Assembly (NCBI GenBank): GCA_012974425.1
Contig: JAAXQE010000128.1
Span: 1 to 41,438 of the forward strand
Source of the DNA: Geopsychrobacter sp.
GTDB lineage: Bacteria; Desulfobacterota; Desulfuromonadia; Desulfuromonadales; Geopsychrobacteraceae
Length of the DNA: 41,438 bases
Direction of reading: 5' to 3'
The translations under genes were made by a program, and so were the position numbers. The notes under the pieces were generated by a model that worked only from the letters and a program-made list of their open reading frames with translations, was not told the origin of the DNA and searched no databases. The stretch's first letter is position 1; every line of letters starts with the position of its first letter. Of the stretch, positions 8,856-18,740 are shown one piece after another.

Positions 8856-10649
8856 TTGCCATTTTCCATCCCTTATTCACGCAGGATCCGCCGCCTTAAA
8901 CTGCGCCTGCTCAGCCATTTTCATATCAGCGAAAACACCTTCATGGTGGTGCTGGCGGTGATTATCGGCGTGCTGGCCGGACTGGGCAACTACGTCTTTC
9001 GTAAAACCATCGATCTGATTCATTTTCTGATCGTTGAACAGGGCCAGCAACTGCTGAACATCGACCCTGAACATTGGTCGCCGGAGCGCTTGCTGATCTT
9101 CATCTTCCCGGTCATCGGCGGTCTGCTGGTGATTCCGCTGTGGATGCTCTTCCCCAAGGATCTCAAGGGCGGATTCGGTTCTTTTCTGGTTAAGGTTAAC
9201 CTGAAGGGGGCCAAACTGCCGATGCGCCCGATGTTCACCCGTGGCTTCGGCGCGGCGATTACCCTCGGAGCCGGCGGCAGTGCCGGGCAGGAGGGGCCGA
9301 TCGCGGTGATCGGTGGCACCATCGGCAGTCAGTTTGGTAAATTGTTCAAGATGGGCGGCGATCGTCTCAAGGTGTTGGTCGCCTGCGGGGCCGCCGCCGG
9401 GGTGGCGGCTACTTTCAACGCGCCGCTTGCCGGGGTATTCTTCGCCGCTGAAATCGTGCTGCTCTCCTCCTTCGAACTCGCCAGCTTCACCTCGATCGTC
9501 ATCGCCAGTGGCATGGCGACCGTCGTCTCGCGCGCCCTGCTCGGTAATGTAGCAGAGCTGGCCGCACCGGCCTATGTGATGGGGAGCCCCTGGGAACTGG
9601 GGCTCTATCTGCTGCTCGGCACGCTCATCGGCCTATTGGCCAGTGGTTTTATCGACCTGCATTTTCGGATCAAGGACCGGATCGACGCGCTCGGCCTGCA
9701 TCGGCTGAGTAAACCGATATTGGGCGGCCTGCTGGTCGGTCTGATCGGCATCGGCCTGCCGCAGGTCTACGGCAACGGTTATGAGTTTATGAGTACCGTG
9801 CTCGCCGGTCAGCAACCGCTGCTCCTGTTGCTGGTGTTGATTCTGGCCAAGGCGGTGGCGACCTCGATAACCATCAATTCCGGGTTTCCGGGCGGCATGT
9901 TCGCCCCCTGCCTCTATCTGGGCGCGGTGGCCGGAGGAGCCTTCGGTTTAATCTGCGTGCAGCTCTTTCCGGAGGCCAATCTGGCGCCCGGCGCCTATGC
10001 GCTGGTCGGCATGGGCGCCTTTTTGTCGGCGGCGACCCATTCGCCGATGACGGCGATCTTTCTGCTGTTCGAGATCACCGATTCCTATGAGGTCATCATC
10101 CCGATCATGCTCACCTGCGTCATCGGCACCTCCATCGCCCGGCACTTCAAGAAGGAGAGTTTAGAGACCGCCGAACTGGTGCGGGAAGGGATCGATCTGG
10201 AGGCGGGCAAGGAGCGCAATATCATGAAGGGCTTGCGCGTCGCTGAGGTGATGTCCCGCGATGTCGAAAGTGTGCCAGAGAATATGACCCTGGGCCAGTT
10301 TGCCAGGTTTATCGCCAGCACCCGGCATACCAACTTCCCGCTGGTCGATAGTAGCGGAGCTCTAACCGGTATCATCTCGGTGCAGGACTTCATGGGGGTG
10401 GTGTTTGAACCCGAATTGATGGACCTGGTGGTGGTTAAGGAGCTTGCGACCCTCGATGTTATCACGGTGCATGCCGATGAAGATCTGGATGCCGCAATGC
10501 GTAAGATCGGCTATCGCAACATTGAGCAGTTACCGGTTGTCGATCGCGTCAATCACCACAAATTACTCGGTATCATCTCGCGTCACGACATGGTTTCAGC
10601 CTATAACCGCGTGCTGATGGCGCGGACCCTAGGAGATGAGGATGATTGA
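8856..10649 (+). CDS. ClC-family chloride channel/antiporter with C-terminal CBS pair
   Basis: An inner-membrane ClC protein of 597 residues with about ten or more hydrophobic segments. It carries the gating glutamate in GSAGQEGPIAVIGG, GFPGGMFAPCLYLG (the GxFxP filter motif) and the ion-coordinating tyrosine in ITDSYEVIIP. Two CBS motifs follow (about 465-590), probably a nucleotide-responsive regulatory module. Two departures matter. The usual GSGIP/GxGxP filter loop reads KGGFGSFLV. At the position of the internal proton glutamate of E. coli ClC (second Glu of FIIEE), the local alignment gives FAAEI, that is Ile. Channel-like rather than strict 2:1 exchange behaviour is possible. The TTG start has GGAG 8 nt upstream and lies 5 nt after the glmS stop, so it is probably co-transcribed with glmS. 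Confidence 0.9.
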   Translation: MPFSIPYSRRIRRLKLRLLSHFHISENTFMVVLAVIIGVLAGLGNYVFRKTIDLIHFLIVEQGQQLLNIDPEHWSPERLLIFIFPVIGGLLVIPLWMLFPKDLKGGFGSFLVKVNLKGAKLPMRPMFTRGFGAAITLGAGGSAGQEGPIAVIGGTIGSQFGKLFKMGGDRLKVLVACGAAAGVAATFNAPLAGVFFAAEIVLLSSFELASFTSIVIASGMATVVSRALLGNVAELAAPAYVMGSPWELGLYLLLGTLIGLLASGFIDLHFRIKDRIDALGLHRLSKPILGGLLVGLIGIGLPQVYGNGYEFMSTVLAGQQPLLLLLVLILAKAVATSITINSGFPGGMFAPCLYLGAVAGGAFGLICVQLFPEANLAPGAYALVGMGAFLSAATHSPMTAIFLLFEITDSYEVIIPIMLTCVIGTSIARHFKKESLETAELVREGIDLEAGKERNIMKGLRVAEVMSRDVESVPENMTLGQFARFIASTRHTNFPLVDSSGALTGIISVQDFMGVVFEPELMDLVVVKELATLDVITVHADEDLDAAMRKIGYRNIEQLPVVDRVNHHKLLGIISRHDMVSAYNRVLMARTLGDEDD

Positions 10650-12861
10650 CCTGCTGGACGGCCTCAATCCCGAGCAACGCGAAGCGGTGACCCATAGCGG
10701 CGGGCCACTCTTGATCTTGGCCGGAGCGGGTTCGGGCAAGACGCGCACCCTGATTCATCGCGTCGCCTGGTTGATCTGTGAGCAGGGGATTGCACCCTGG
10801 CAGATCATGGCCGTGACCTTTACCAATAAGGCCGCCGGCGAGATGCGCGAACGTCTGGCCAGGATTCTACCCGAATCAGAGCCGCCCTGGGTCGCGACCT
10901 TTCATGCCAGCTGTGTGCGGATCTTGCGCCAGGAGATCAAGGCCCTCGGTTTTGCGCGGGATTTCATCATCTATGACGATCAGGACCAGCAACGTTTGCT
11001 GCGCCAGGTCTTGGCAGAGTTGGGGATCAGTGAAAAGAGTCTGCGCCCTTCAGCGGCAGCCCATGCCATCGATCAGGCCAAGAACCGCGGCCTCAGGCCC
11101 CATGATCTCGATGAAGAGGGCGGCGAGCAGGCTCAGATCGCCGAAATTTATCGCCTCTACCAAAAACGCCTCAAACAGGCCAATGCGCTCGATTTCGGCG
11201 ACCTGCTGCTGTTAACCGTGCAGCTCTTCGAGGAGCATCCCAGCGTTCTGCACAAGTGGCAGGAGCGCTTTCGGCATATTCTGGTCGACGAATTTCAGGA
11301 TACCAACGGTATTCAGTACCGTTTGATCGATCTGCTCGCCCGCCCGCATGGCAACCTCTGCGTGGTCGGCGATGACGATCAATCGATCTACGCCTGGCGC
11401 GGGGCCGAGATCAGTAATATCCTCAATTTTGAGGATCGCTATCCGGGGGTCAAGACGATCCGCCTTGAGCAGAATTATCGCTCGACCAGCACCATCCTCG
11501 ACGCCGCTGGCGGGGTGGTTGAGCAGAACCGAGAGCGCAAGGGGAAGCGGCTCTGGACCGATAAAGCACAAGGCGAGCCGGTGCGGATCGAGCCCTGTGG
11601 GGATGACCTCGAAGAGGCCCGCTTCGTCGCGCGCGAGATCGAAACGCTGCAGTCGGCAGGGCATAAACTGCGCGATATTGCGGTTTTTTATCGCACCAAT
11701 GCGCAATCGCGTCCCTTAGAAGAGGCGCTGGCGGCGGCACGCATCCCCTATGTGATGTTCGGTGGAGTCAAGTTTTTTGCCCGGATGGAGGTCAAGGACG
11801 CCCTCTGCTATTTAAGGTTGTTGCTCAATCCCGCCGATTCAGTTGCCGCCCGGCGGATCATCAATGTCCCGGCACGTGGCATCGGCAAGACCACGGTCGA
11901 TAAGGTTGCCGCGTTGCAGGGGGATGAGCTCGGTTTTCTCGCGGCCTGCCGCAGGGCGCTCGACGACGGGATACTCGGTGCGGCCGCCCAGCGCAAGCTG
12001 CAGGCCTTTGTCGCTCTGATCGATGATTTCAGCCAGCGGCTCGAACGCCTCCCGTACCCACAGTTGACGGCGGAGCTGCTCGAAGAGAGTGGCTACCTGC
12101 CGCTGCTGCGCGAAGAGGCGGAGGCTGCCCTGACCGATGGTCAACGCCAGGAGGCCAAGGGGCGGCTTGAGAATCTGCAACAGCTGCTGGCCGGGATGGA
12201 GGAACATCGTGGCCGCTCGGACTCGCTGCAGGACTATCTCGAAGAGATCGCCCTGGTCACCGACCTCGATCGGCATGATATCAGCCTCGATCGCGCCACC
12301 CTGATGACTCTGCATGCGGCTAAGGGCCTTGAATTCCCGGTGGTTTTTGTCACCGGGCTCGAAGATGGTCTCTTCCCGCATAGTCGTTCCGAGGGGGAGG
12401 ATATCGAAGAGGAGCGGCGGCTGTGCTACGTGGGGATGACCCGCGCGATGGAACGGCTCTACCTGACCCATGCCCGCCGGCGCAGGATCTACGGCAGCTA
12501 TCAGTACAATCCGCCGAGTCGTTTTCTGGCTGAAATACCCGCAGCGGTTTTGGCGAGTCGCCCGCAACCAAAATCCGCTGCCATGCCTGGTCATAACCTG
12601 GCGTCACTCTTTACCGGCGGAAGTTCTCCGCTGGTTCCCGAAGAGAGTGAAGAGCTCGAAGAGCCGTTTGAGGATGTGCAAATTGTCCCCGAAGCCGAAG
12701 AGGGTCTACGCCTGGGGATGCGCGTGCGCCACGTTAAATTCGGGGTCGGAACAGTGCGCAGGCTTGAGGGCAGTGGCGAGAGCCAGAAGGTCATCGTCTA
12801 CTTCAAATCGGCCGGAGCCAAGAAGTTACTGCTGCGTTTTGCCGGCCTTGAACCCGCCTGA
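10642..12861 (+). CDS. pcrA: UvrD/PcrA-type superfamily 1A DNA helicase
   Basis: A 3'-5' DNA helicase for repair and replication restart, 739 residues. It has Walker A AGAGSGKTRTL, motif Ia VTFTNKAAGEM, the DEFQDTN Walker B, VVGDDDQSIYAWRGA (motif III), LEQNYRS (motif IV), TLMTLHAAKGLEFPVVF (motif V) and CYVGMTRAMERL (motif VI). The C-terminal segment, about 685-739 (RVRHVKFGVGTV ... KKLLLRFAGLEP), is the Tudor-like RNA-polymerase-binding tail of PcrA-type proteins, so PcrA is preferred over Rep. The start ATG 10642 has AGGAG 6 nt upstream and overlaps the ClC stop by 8 nt, indicating translational coupling. An alternative ATG lies at 10636. Confidence 0.94.
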   Translation: MIDLLDGLNPEQREAVTHSGGPLLILAGAGSGKTRTLIHRVAWLICEQGIAPWQIMAVTFTNKAAGEMRERLARILPESEPPWVATFHASCVRILRQEIKALGFARDFIIYDDQDQQRLLRQVLAELGISEKSLRPSAAAHAIDQAKNRGLRPHDLDEEGGEQAQIAEIYRLYQKRLKQANALDFGDLLLLTVQLFEEHPSVLHKWQERFRHILVDEFQDTNGIQYRLIDLLARPHGNLCVVGDDDQSIYAWRGAEISNILNFEDRYPGVKTIRLEQNYRSTSTILDAAGGVVEQNRERKGKRLWTDKAQGEPVRIEPCGDDLEEARFVAREIETLQSAGHKLRDIAVFYRTNAQSRPLEEALAAARIPYVMFGGVKFFARMEVKDALCYLRLLLNPADSVAARRIINVPARGIGKTTVDKVAALQGDELGFLAACRRALDDGILGAAAQRKLQAFVALIDDFSQRLERLPYPQLTAELLEESGYLPLLREEAEAALTDGQRQEAKGRLENLQQLLAGMEEHRGRSDSLQDYLEEIALVTDLDRHDISLDRATLMTLHAAKGLEFPVVFVTGLEDGLFPHSRSEGEDIEEERRLCYVGMTRAMERLYLTHARRRRIYGSYQYNPPSRFLAEIPAAVLASRPQPKSAAMPGHNLASLFTGGSSPLVPEESEELEEPFEDVQIVPEAEEGLRLGMRVRHVKFGVGTVRRLEGSGESQKVIVYFKSAGAKKLLLRFAGLEPA

Positions 12862-12882
12862 GCTGGGGAATTGTAAGAACTG

Positions 12883-15873
12883 ATGGCAAATCAGAATCCG
12901 ACATTTCAGCTGCTGGTGGTCGATGATAATCCGACCAACCTGGAACTGATGGCCCGCATCGTTGAGAGCCACCTGCCAGAGGTACGCTGTCTGACCGCGC
13001 GCAGTGCCGAAGATGGGTTTGTCCTGCTCGAGCAGGAGCGGATCGATGGCGCTTTTGTCGATGTGCAGATGCCGGCTGTCAACGGCTTCGAAATGTGTCG
13101 CCAGCTGAAAGGCAACCCGGAAACCGCACATATCCCGGTGGTCCTGTTGACGGCGCATATTGCAACGCCCCAGAGCCGGGCCGAAGGGCTGGATGCCGGC
13201 GCCCAGGATTTTATTTCTCAGCCGGTCAGCAATATCGAGATGTTGGCGCGCATCCGGGTGATGTTGCGCCTGCAGCGCGAGCGGGAAGACCTGTGTCTGA
13301 AGAACCAGCAGTTGCATCAGAAGCTCGAGAGTAATGTCGCCGCCTTACGCTGGTTGACCGGACTGGTCGATGCCGGGAGTGACGCAACGGTCGATCCCCA
13401 ACTGCTTGACAGATTGGCCGCGCAATTTGATGGAGCCCAGGAACCATCGCCCGATCAGTTTGCCAACTGGTTACTGCCCGAACTCCCGAACGGCTGGCAG
13501 GATGCGCTCTTAAAGCTGGCGCTGCTTGAAACCATCCCACTTGAGCTGGCGCGAAAGTTGACCGCACCAGAGGATGTCGAAGCCATTCTCGATTATCTCT
13601 GGCGGCACAATTATCATGTCGAAACGGTCGCTGGCGGATACCGTTTTGATGAGCGACTGCATGGGTATCTGCGTGAACAGGCACGCATGTTGTTGACTCA
13701 GGCAGATCAATCAGGCGTTCATCGTCTGGCTGCCGGTTGGTATCAGGAAAAAGCCGACTTCTGGTCCGCATTGCGCCACCTTTTGCTCGGGCGTTTTTTC
13801 GCGGAGGTTGAACTTCTCTTGAGTCAGACCGGCCTTCTGCTGCCGTTGACCGCACCAGAAAATGTTGTGGAGTTGCTGCGGCTTGTCCCGCAAGATTTAG
13901 CCGCAAAACAGGGCTGGCTCTCCCTGTTCGTTGGCAGTTGTAAGTTTCTGTTTGCCCCTCACGAGGTCGATAGCTGGCTGGAACTGGCCAGGGTCCGCTT
14001 TGTCGCCAGTGGTGAGCCGCGTGGTGAATTACTGGCACTCGCGCAGCAGGTCCGTCAGCACCTGTTGGTTGACGGCCGATTTTCGTACGGGCACGAACTC
14101 TTGCCCCGCTTGGAAGAGTTGCTGGTCGAGCAGTTGGGAGGGCTTGAACCGGTCAATCTGGCTTTCGCACAGATCAACCTTGCGCTGGGACTCGGTTTTT
14201 TTGCCGGTGACTTAAGCCGCGCCGAGAAATATGCGCGCTGCGGGCTGCTGCTGGCGCAGCGGACTTGCCTGCGCGATCTCGAACTGGAGGGCCGGATCGC
14301 CTGTGGTTATCTCGCTCTTTTACAGGGGAGTTGCTTCGTCGCGCGCTCGGAGATCGAGAATGCCTGGCAGTTGGTCGCCGCCGGGGCACAGGATTCCGTT
14401 TATCTGCACATCCTGGCCGTTGACTTATTGCTGCATAGCGGTGATCTGGCCGCTTATCGCGAACAGCAGCGTCAGCTTAGCGAAAAATTTGGCCGCCAGT
14501 TTCTTCAGCAAGGAACCCTGAGTGCCACGCTCAGCCTGTTTGAGACTGAGGCCTGTCTGCTGGAAGGTGACAGCGTCTCCGCCGCGGAAATGATCCGGAT
14601 TGGATCGGCTGAAGGAGCAGCGGTCGCTAACCCTCACCTGCAGAGTTGGCTGCTGCAGATGCGGGCGCTGTTGCATGCGCGTGCGGGGCGCAAGGAGCAA
14701 GCACGCGTTGAACAGAGTGAATCCCGCCTGTTACGGGATCAGCGTGGCTGTGGTTTCCATCTGCTCGCCAATCTGCTGATCTGCGCTGAAACGCTCCTCG
14801 AACTAGATGCGCAGGATGAGGCGCATACGCTGCTGCAGAGGGCCCTTGTCCTTTCTCAAGACTGTGGCGAACTCCTGGTCCGTCCGGGTATTCACTCTGC
14901 TCTAGCGCGTCTTTATCAGCGCCGGGCTGAGACAGTCGGGGCGCTTGAACAATTGCGCGAGATGTTGAGCCTGCTGCGCTCTCCCCAGCATAAGTGCTGC
15001 TTTTTCCTGACCCCCGAGCTGCTTGAAATTCTCCCCCTGGCGGTGGAGAATGACGTGCTGCCAGAGGTGGCCTGCCGGCTCGCGGCCGATTTTTTCGGAT
15101 GTGACATCCACAATGACGGGCAGTTGGTGCCGCATCTGCAGATTACCCTGCTGGGGCATTTTCGTCTGCGCATCGTTCAAAAAGACTGGATCGAGGGGGG
15201 GAGCCTGGGCGGCCCTGCGCGGCACCTGCTCGGTCTACTCATCTTTGCACCGGGGCAGCAGTTTTCGGTTGATGCTCTCTATGGCCGGATCTGGCCGGAA
15301 AGTTCGCCTCAACGTGCGCGCCAGAATTTCGACAGCACGCTGCTGCGCCTGCGTAAGGCCCTGGATGAAGGATGTTTTGCCGGGGCCGGACGGTGCTATC
15401 TGGCGGTCGAACGGGGGATTCTGATGTTGCGTCATGCCAGGGTCGATGCCCTCGCTTACAAGGCCCATGTCGAACTGGGGCGCAGCCAGCAGCGGCGTGG
15501 GGATCTATGGCAAGCCTGGCACCAGTTGTTGGCCGCCAACAAGCTCTGGCAGGGGAAACTGCTGGAGGGTTTTGACCTGCCGGGAGAACTGGTTGATAAA
15601 CAGGAAATTTTCGCTGAACTCTGGTTTGAACAGATTGAGCTGCTCGCAGGGTTAACTGAGCCATTCTGCAGTGCTTTCGATCTTGAAGTCTTGTTGTTAC
15701 AGGGTTTGCAAACCGATCCGATTCGTGAATCGTTCGTTAAAAGGTTACTGACACTCTATCGTCAGCAACATGATCAGGTGAAGCCGAAGAGGTTGCTCGA
15801 TCAGTATCGTAAGTCGCTACAGGCTGCCGATTTTACCTTGAACGAAATTGCGGAGATCATACGCTCTCTGTAA
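12883..15873 (+). CDS. Receiver - TPR/helical repeat - SARP (BTAD) transcriptional regulator
   Basis: A large cytoplasmic regulator of 996 residues. Residues 1-135 are a receiver with D14/D15 and phosphoacceptor D60 (FVDVQMPAVNG), but the usual Lys is Gln113 (FISQPV), so phosphorylation signalling may be altered. Residues about 190-740 form a long alpha-helical region: a winged-helix-like segment (LLPELPNGWQDALLKLALL ...) and TPR-like repeats resembling the sensor arms of MalT/LuxR-LAL proteins, but with no P-loop NTPase. Residues about 752-850 are an OmpR-like winged helix of SARP type (LQITLLGHFRLRI ... RQNFDSTLLRLRKAL), and 855-996 is the bacterial transcriptional activation domain. A receiver joined to a C-terminal SARP module without an NTPase is uncommon. 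It lies 21 nt after pcrA. The target genes are unknown. Confidence 0.82.
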   Translation: MANQNPTFQLLVVDDNPTNLELMARIVESHLPEVRCLTARSAEDGFVLLEQERIDGAFVDVQMPAVNGFEMCRQLKGNPETAHIPVVLLTAHIATPQSRAEGLDAGAQDFISQPVSNIEMLARIRVMLRLQREREDLCLKNQQLHQKLESNVAALRWLTGLVDAGSDATVDPQLLDRLAAQFDGAQEPSPDQFANWLLPELPNGWQDALLKLALLETIPLELARKLTAPEDVEAILDYLWRHNYHVETVAGGYRFDERLHGYLREQARMLLTQADQSGVHRLAAGWYQEKADFWSALRHLLLGRFFAEVELLLSQTGLLLPLTAPENVVELLRLVPQDLAAKQGWLSLFVGSCKFLFAPHEVDSWLELARVRFVASGEPRGELLALAQQVRQHLLVDGRFSYGHELLPRLEELLVEQLGGLEPVNLAFAQINLALGLGFFAGDLSRAEKYARCGLLLAQRTCLRDLELEGRIACGYLALLQGSCFVARSEIENAWQLVAAGAQDSVYLHILAVDLLLHSGDLAAYREQQRQLSEKFGRQFLQQGTLSATLSLFETEACLLEGDSVSAAEMIRIGSAEGAAVANPHLQSWLLQMRALLHARAGRKEQARVEQSESRLLRDQRGCGFHLLANLLICAETLLELDAQDEAHTLLQRALVLSQDCGELLVRPGIHSALARLYQRRAETVGALEQLREMLSLLRSPQHKCCFFLTPELLEILPLAVENDVLPEVACRLAADFFGCDIHNDGQLVPHLQITLLGHFRLRIVQKDWIEGGSLGGPARHLLGLLIFAPGQQFSVDALYGRIWPESSPQRARQNFDSTLLRLRKALDEGCFAGAGRCYLAVERGILMLRHARVDALAYKAHVELGRSQQRRGDLWQAWHQLLAANKLWQGKLLEGFDLPGELVDKQEIFAELWFEQIELLAGLTEPFCSAFDLEVLLLQGLQTDPIRESFVKRLLTLYRQQHDQVKPKRLLDQYRKSLQAADFTLNEIAEIIRSL

Positions 15874-15941
15874 TTTCGTCGTATAAAAATCATCTCATTG
15901 TCAACTTGATGAATATGCAAAAAGGGAAGAGGAAACAGAGT

Positions 15942-16817
15942 ATGAGTAAATGTAACAGTTGTGATGACAGTTCCTGTGCAACACGGGATAAAGGGGCGCA
16001 GGAGAACGACGAGCAGTTCCAGCGCCGTCAGGAGCTTGAGAGTCGGCTTTGCAGTATCGATAAACGGATTCTGGTGATGTCGGGCAAGGGGGGCGTCGGC
16101 AAGAGCACCACCGCAGTTAATCTGGCGATTGCGCTCTCGCAGCAGGGGCATCGGGTCGGCCTGCTCGATATCGATTTGCATGGGCCGAGTCTGCCTAAGA
16201 TGCTCGGTCTCGAGACTGAGCGGCCCCATGGCAGTGAAGATGGGATTATCCCGCTTGAGTTTGCCGGCATTAAGTTGATGTCGATCGGTTTTCTGCTCGA
16301 GAAGACCAGCGACGCCATGATTATTCGTGGTCCGATGAAAAACAGTGCCATTCAGCAACTGTTGGCCGATGTCGTCTGGGGTGAACTCGACTATCTGGTG
16401 GTCGATTGTCCGCCGGGGACCGGTGACGAACCCTTAAGCGCAGTCCAGATGCTGAAGGAGAACGCCGCGGCGGTGATCGTCACGACGCCGCAGGATGTTG
16501 CACTGGTCGACGTCGAGAAATCGATCAGTTTCTGCCAGCAACTCAAATTGCCGATCATCGGCATGATCGAAAATATGAGCGGTTTTATCTGCCCGCACTG
16601 CGCTAAGCGTTCAGATATTTTCAAGAGTGGGGGAGGCAGCCGCCTGGCCGAGGAGTATTCGATCCCCTTTCTGGCCCAGGTCCCACTCGATCCGCGGATT
16701 GTGGTTGCCGGAGACAGCGGCAAGCCGCATATCCTTGCGCACCCCGAATCGGAATGCAGTCATGCGCTGGAGCATGCCGCCGAAGAGGCTCATCAGTGGT
16801 GGCAACAGCGCGGATAG
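15942..16817 (+). CDS. mrp: Mrp/ApbC/NBP35-family iron-sulfur cluster carrier ATPase
   Basis: A P-loop ATPase that binds and transfers Fe-S clusters in the cytoplasm, 291 residues. The deviant Walker A MSGKGGVGKSTTAVNLA lies near residues 46-62. DIDLHGPSLPKMLG, DYLVVDCPPGTGDE and NMSGFICPHC follow. The CPHC pair (C217, C220) is the bridging-cluster motif of the family. The N-terminus carries an extra Cys-rich segment (C4, C7, C12) as in Nbp35-like relatives of anaerobes. ATG 15942 is chosen over TTG 15906 because AAGAGGA precedes it and MSKC is the family N-terminus. It opens a run of housekeeping genes, with gatC after 93 nt. Confidence 0.93.
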   Translation: MSKCNSCDDSSCATRDKGAQENDEQFQRRQELESRLCSIDKRILVMSGKGGVGKSTTAVNLAIALSQQGHRVGLLDIDLHGPSLPKMLGLETERPHGSEDGIIPLEFAGIKLMSIGFLLEKTSDAMIIRGPMKNSAIQQLLADVVWGELDYLVVDCPPGTGDEPLSAVQMLKENAAAVIVTTPQDVALVDVEKSISFCQQLKLPIIGMIENMSGFICPHCAKRSDIFKSGGGSRLAEEYSIPFLAQVPLDPRIVVAGDSGKPHILAHPESECSHALEHAAEEAHQWWQQRG

Positions 16818-16910
16818 ATTGGCCCCGTACTCACCAGCGACAGTCATGCGCCCTCTTCCAGGGGTGCTGCTGTCCGTGCGACACAAGATGTCGCAGTTAT
16901 AGGAGTTGTT

Positions 16911-17198
16911 ATGAAACTTACGCGTGAAGAGGTTGAACATGTTGCGCGCCTGTCGCGGTTGTCGCTTGAGGCGGCCGAGATCGATGCGCTGACCGGGCAG
17001 ATGGACCAACTGCTCGGCTATGTCGAAAAACTCAATGAACTCGATACCGATGAGATTGTGCCGACGGCCCATGCGGTACCGCTGGAGAACGCATTCCGCG
17101 CCGACGAAATCAGACCATCGCTCGGCTTGGAGAGGGCGCTGCAGAATGCGCCGCAGACCGAAGCGAGCTGTTTTGTTGTGCCGAAGGTTATCGAGTAG
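16911..17198 (+). CDS. gatC: Asp-tRNA(Asn)/Glu-tRNA(Gln) amidotransferase subunit C
   Basis: The small structural subunit of the GatCAB amidotransferase, 95 residues. LTREEVEHVARLSRLSL, the internal LNELDTDEIVPTAH and a closing CFVVPKVIE are standard GatC landmarks; it stabilises GatA and threads between the A and B subunits. It is preceded by AGGAG and followed by gatA and gatB in the usual order. Confidence 0.96.
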   Translation: MKLTREEVEHVARLSRLSLEAAEIDALTGQMDQLLGYVEKLNELDTDEIVPTAHAVPLENAFRADEIRPSLGLERALQNAPQTEASCFVVPKVIE

Positions 17199-17258
17199 AA
17201 TTGCCGCAGGCTGCGCCTGGTAAGGGCGCGGTGCGCGGGTTGAATAACGGGAGTTAGC

Positions 17259-18716
17259 ATGTCTTTTTCTCAAATGAGCATTCGCCAGTTACAGCAGGCG
17301 CTACGTGATGGAAAAACCAGTTCAGTCGAATTGACGCGCGCCTGTCTTGCGCGCATCGCCGCGACCGACGAGCGGATCAATGCCTTTGTGACGGTTTGTG
17401 CAGAAACGGCGCTGGCCGCTGCAGCAGAGGCCGATCGCAAGATCGCTGCCGGCGCAGTTGGCCCCTTGACCGGGATACCGATCGCGGTCAAGGATATCTT
17501 CAACACCGCAGGAGTCCGCACCAGCTGCGGATCGCGGATTCTGGAAAATTACATTGCGCCATACGATGCAACCGCCTTTGCCAAGTTGCAGGAGCAGGGC
17601 GCGATTCTGCTCGGCAAGCTCAACATGGATGAGTTCGCCATGGGCAGCTCCAACGAGAACAGCGCTCAGGGGCCGGTGCGCAATCCCTGGGACCTGGAGC
17701 GGGTGCCCGGTGGTTCTTCGGGGGGGAGCGCCGCCGCACTCGCCGCCGGACAGGCCTTTGCGACGCTTGGCACCGATACCGGCGGTTCCATCCGTCAACC
17801 GGCCTCATTCTGTGGGGTGGTCGGAGTCAAGCCGACCTATGGCCGGGTCTCGCGCTACGGGGTGATCGCCTACGCTTCGAGTCTGGATCAGGTTGGCCCC
17901 CTGGCTCAGAGTGTCGAGGATGCCGCGTTGCTGCTCGGTGCCGTGGCCGGTTACGATCCGCTTGATTCGACCAGTGTCGATTGTCCGGTCCCCGACTATC
18001 TGGCCGGGATCGATGGCGGGGTCAAGGGGATGAAGATCGGCCTGCCGCGTGAATATTTCATCGCCGGGCTCGATCCGGCGGTCAAGCAGGCGGTTGAGGC
18101 GGCAATCGAAGTCTATCGGGGTCTGGGCGCCGAGATCGTTGAGGTCAGCCTGCCGCATACCGATTATGCCGTCGCCTGCTACTATCTGATCGCCACCGCC
18201 GAAGCCTCGAGCAATCTGGCGCGCTACGACGGGGTGCGTTACGGCGTGCGCCAGCAGGGCGAAGGTGGTTTGAGCGGCATGTATGAGAAGACCCGCGCCG
18301 CCGGTTTCGGCGATGAGGTCAAGCGGCGCATCATGCTCGGGACCTACGCCCTCTCCTCGGGCTACTACGATGCCTATTATCTCAAGGCGCAGAAGGTGCG
18401 GACCCTGATCCGCGCGGATTTCCTCAAGGCCTTTAAAGAGGTCGATCTGCTCCTGACGCCGGTGGCCCCGACCGCCGCCTTCAAGCTCGGCGAGAAGACC
18501 GACGACCCACTGCAGATGTATCTGTCGGATATCTTCACCATTCCGGTCAATCTGGCCGGGACCTGCGCCCTGAGTCTGCCCTGCGGTATGGACGGCCAGT
18601 TGCCGATCGGTCTGCAGTTGATCGGCCAGCCGTTTGATGAAGCGCGGATCCTGCAAGCGGCCAAGGCCTATGAGGCTGAAACCGACTGGCACAAGCAACG
18701 CGCCCCACTCGATTAA
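17259..18716 (+). CDS. gatA: Asp-tRNA(Asn)/Glu-tRNA(Gln) amidotransferase subunit A
   Basis: The amidase-signature subunit that releases ammonia from glutamine for tRNA-linked amidation, 485 residues. The Ser-cisSer-Lys triad region is intact: the Lys lies in [10 protein letters not shown], the cis-Ser in [13 protein letters not shown] and the Ser nucleophile in [33 protein letters not shown] also fits the family. GGGAGTT precedes the ATG. Its presence implies that Asn-tRNA and/or Gln-tRNA is made by the indirect route in this organism. Confidence 0.97.
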   Translation: MSFSQMSIRQLQQALRDGKTSSVELTRACLARIAATDERINAFVTVCAETALAAAAEADRKIAAGAVGPLTGIPIAVKDIFNTAGVRTSCGSRILENYIAPYDATAFAKLQEQGAILLGKLNMDEFAMGSSNENSAQGPVRNPWDLERVPGGSSGGSAAALAAGQAFATLGTDTGGSIRQPASFCGVVGVKPTYGRVSRYGVIAYASSLDQVGPLAQSVEDAALLLGAVAGYDPLDSTSVDCPVPDYLAGIDGGVKGMKIGLPREYFIAGLDPAVKQAVEAAIEVYRGLGAEIVEVSLPHTDYAVACYYLIATAEASSNLARYDGVRYGVRQQGEGGLSGMYEKTRAAGFGDEVKRRIMLGTYALSSGYYDAYYLKAQKVRTLIRADFLKAFKEVDLLLTPVAPTAAFKLGEKTDDPLQMYLSDIFTIPVNLAGTCALSLPCGMDGQLPIGLQLIGQPFDEARILQAAKAYEAETDWHKQRAPLD

Positions 18717-18740
18717 GTAAGCTAAAGCAGGGAGTTTTTC

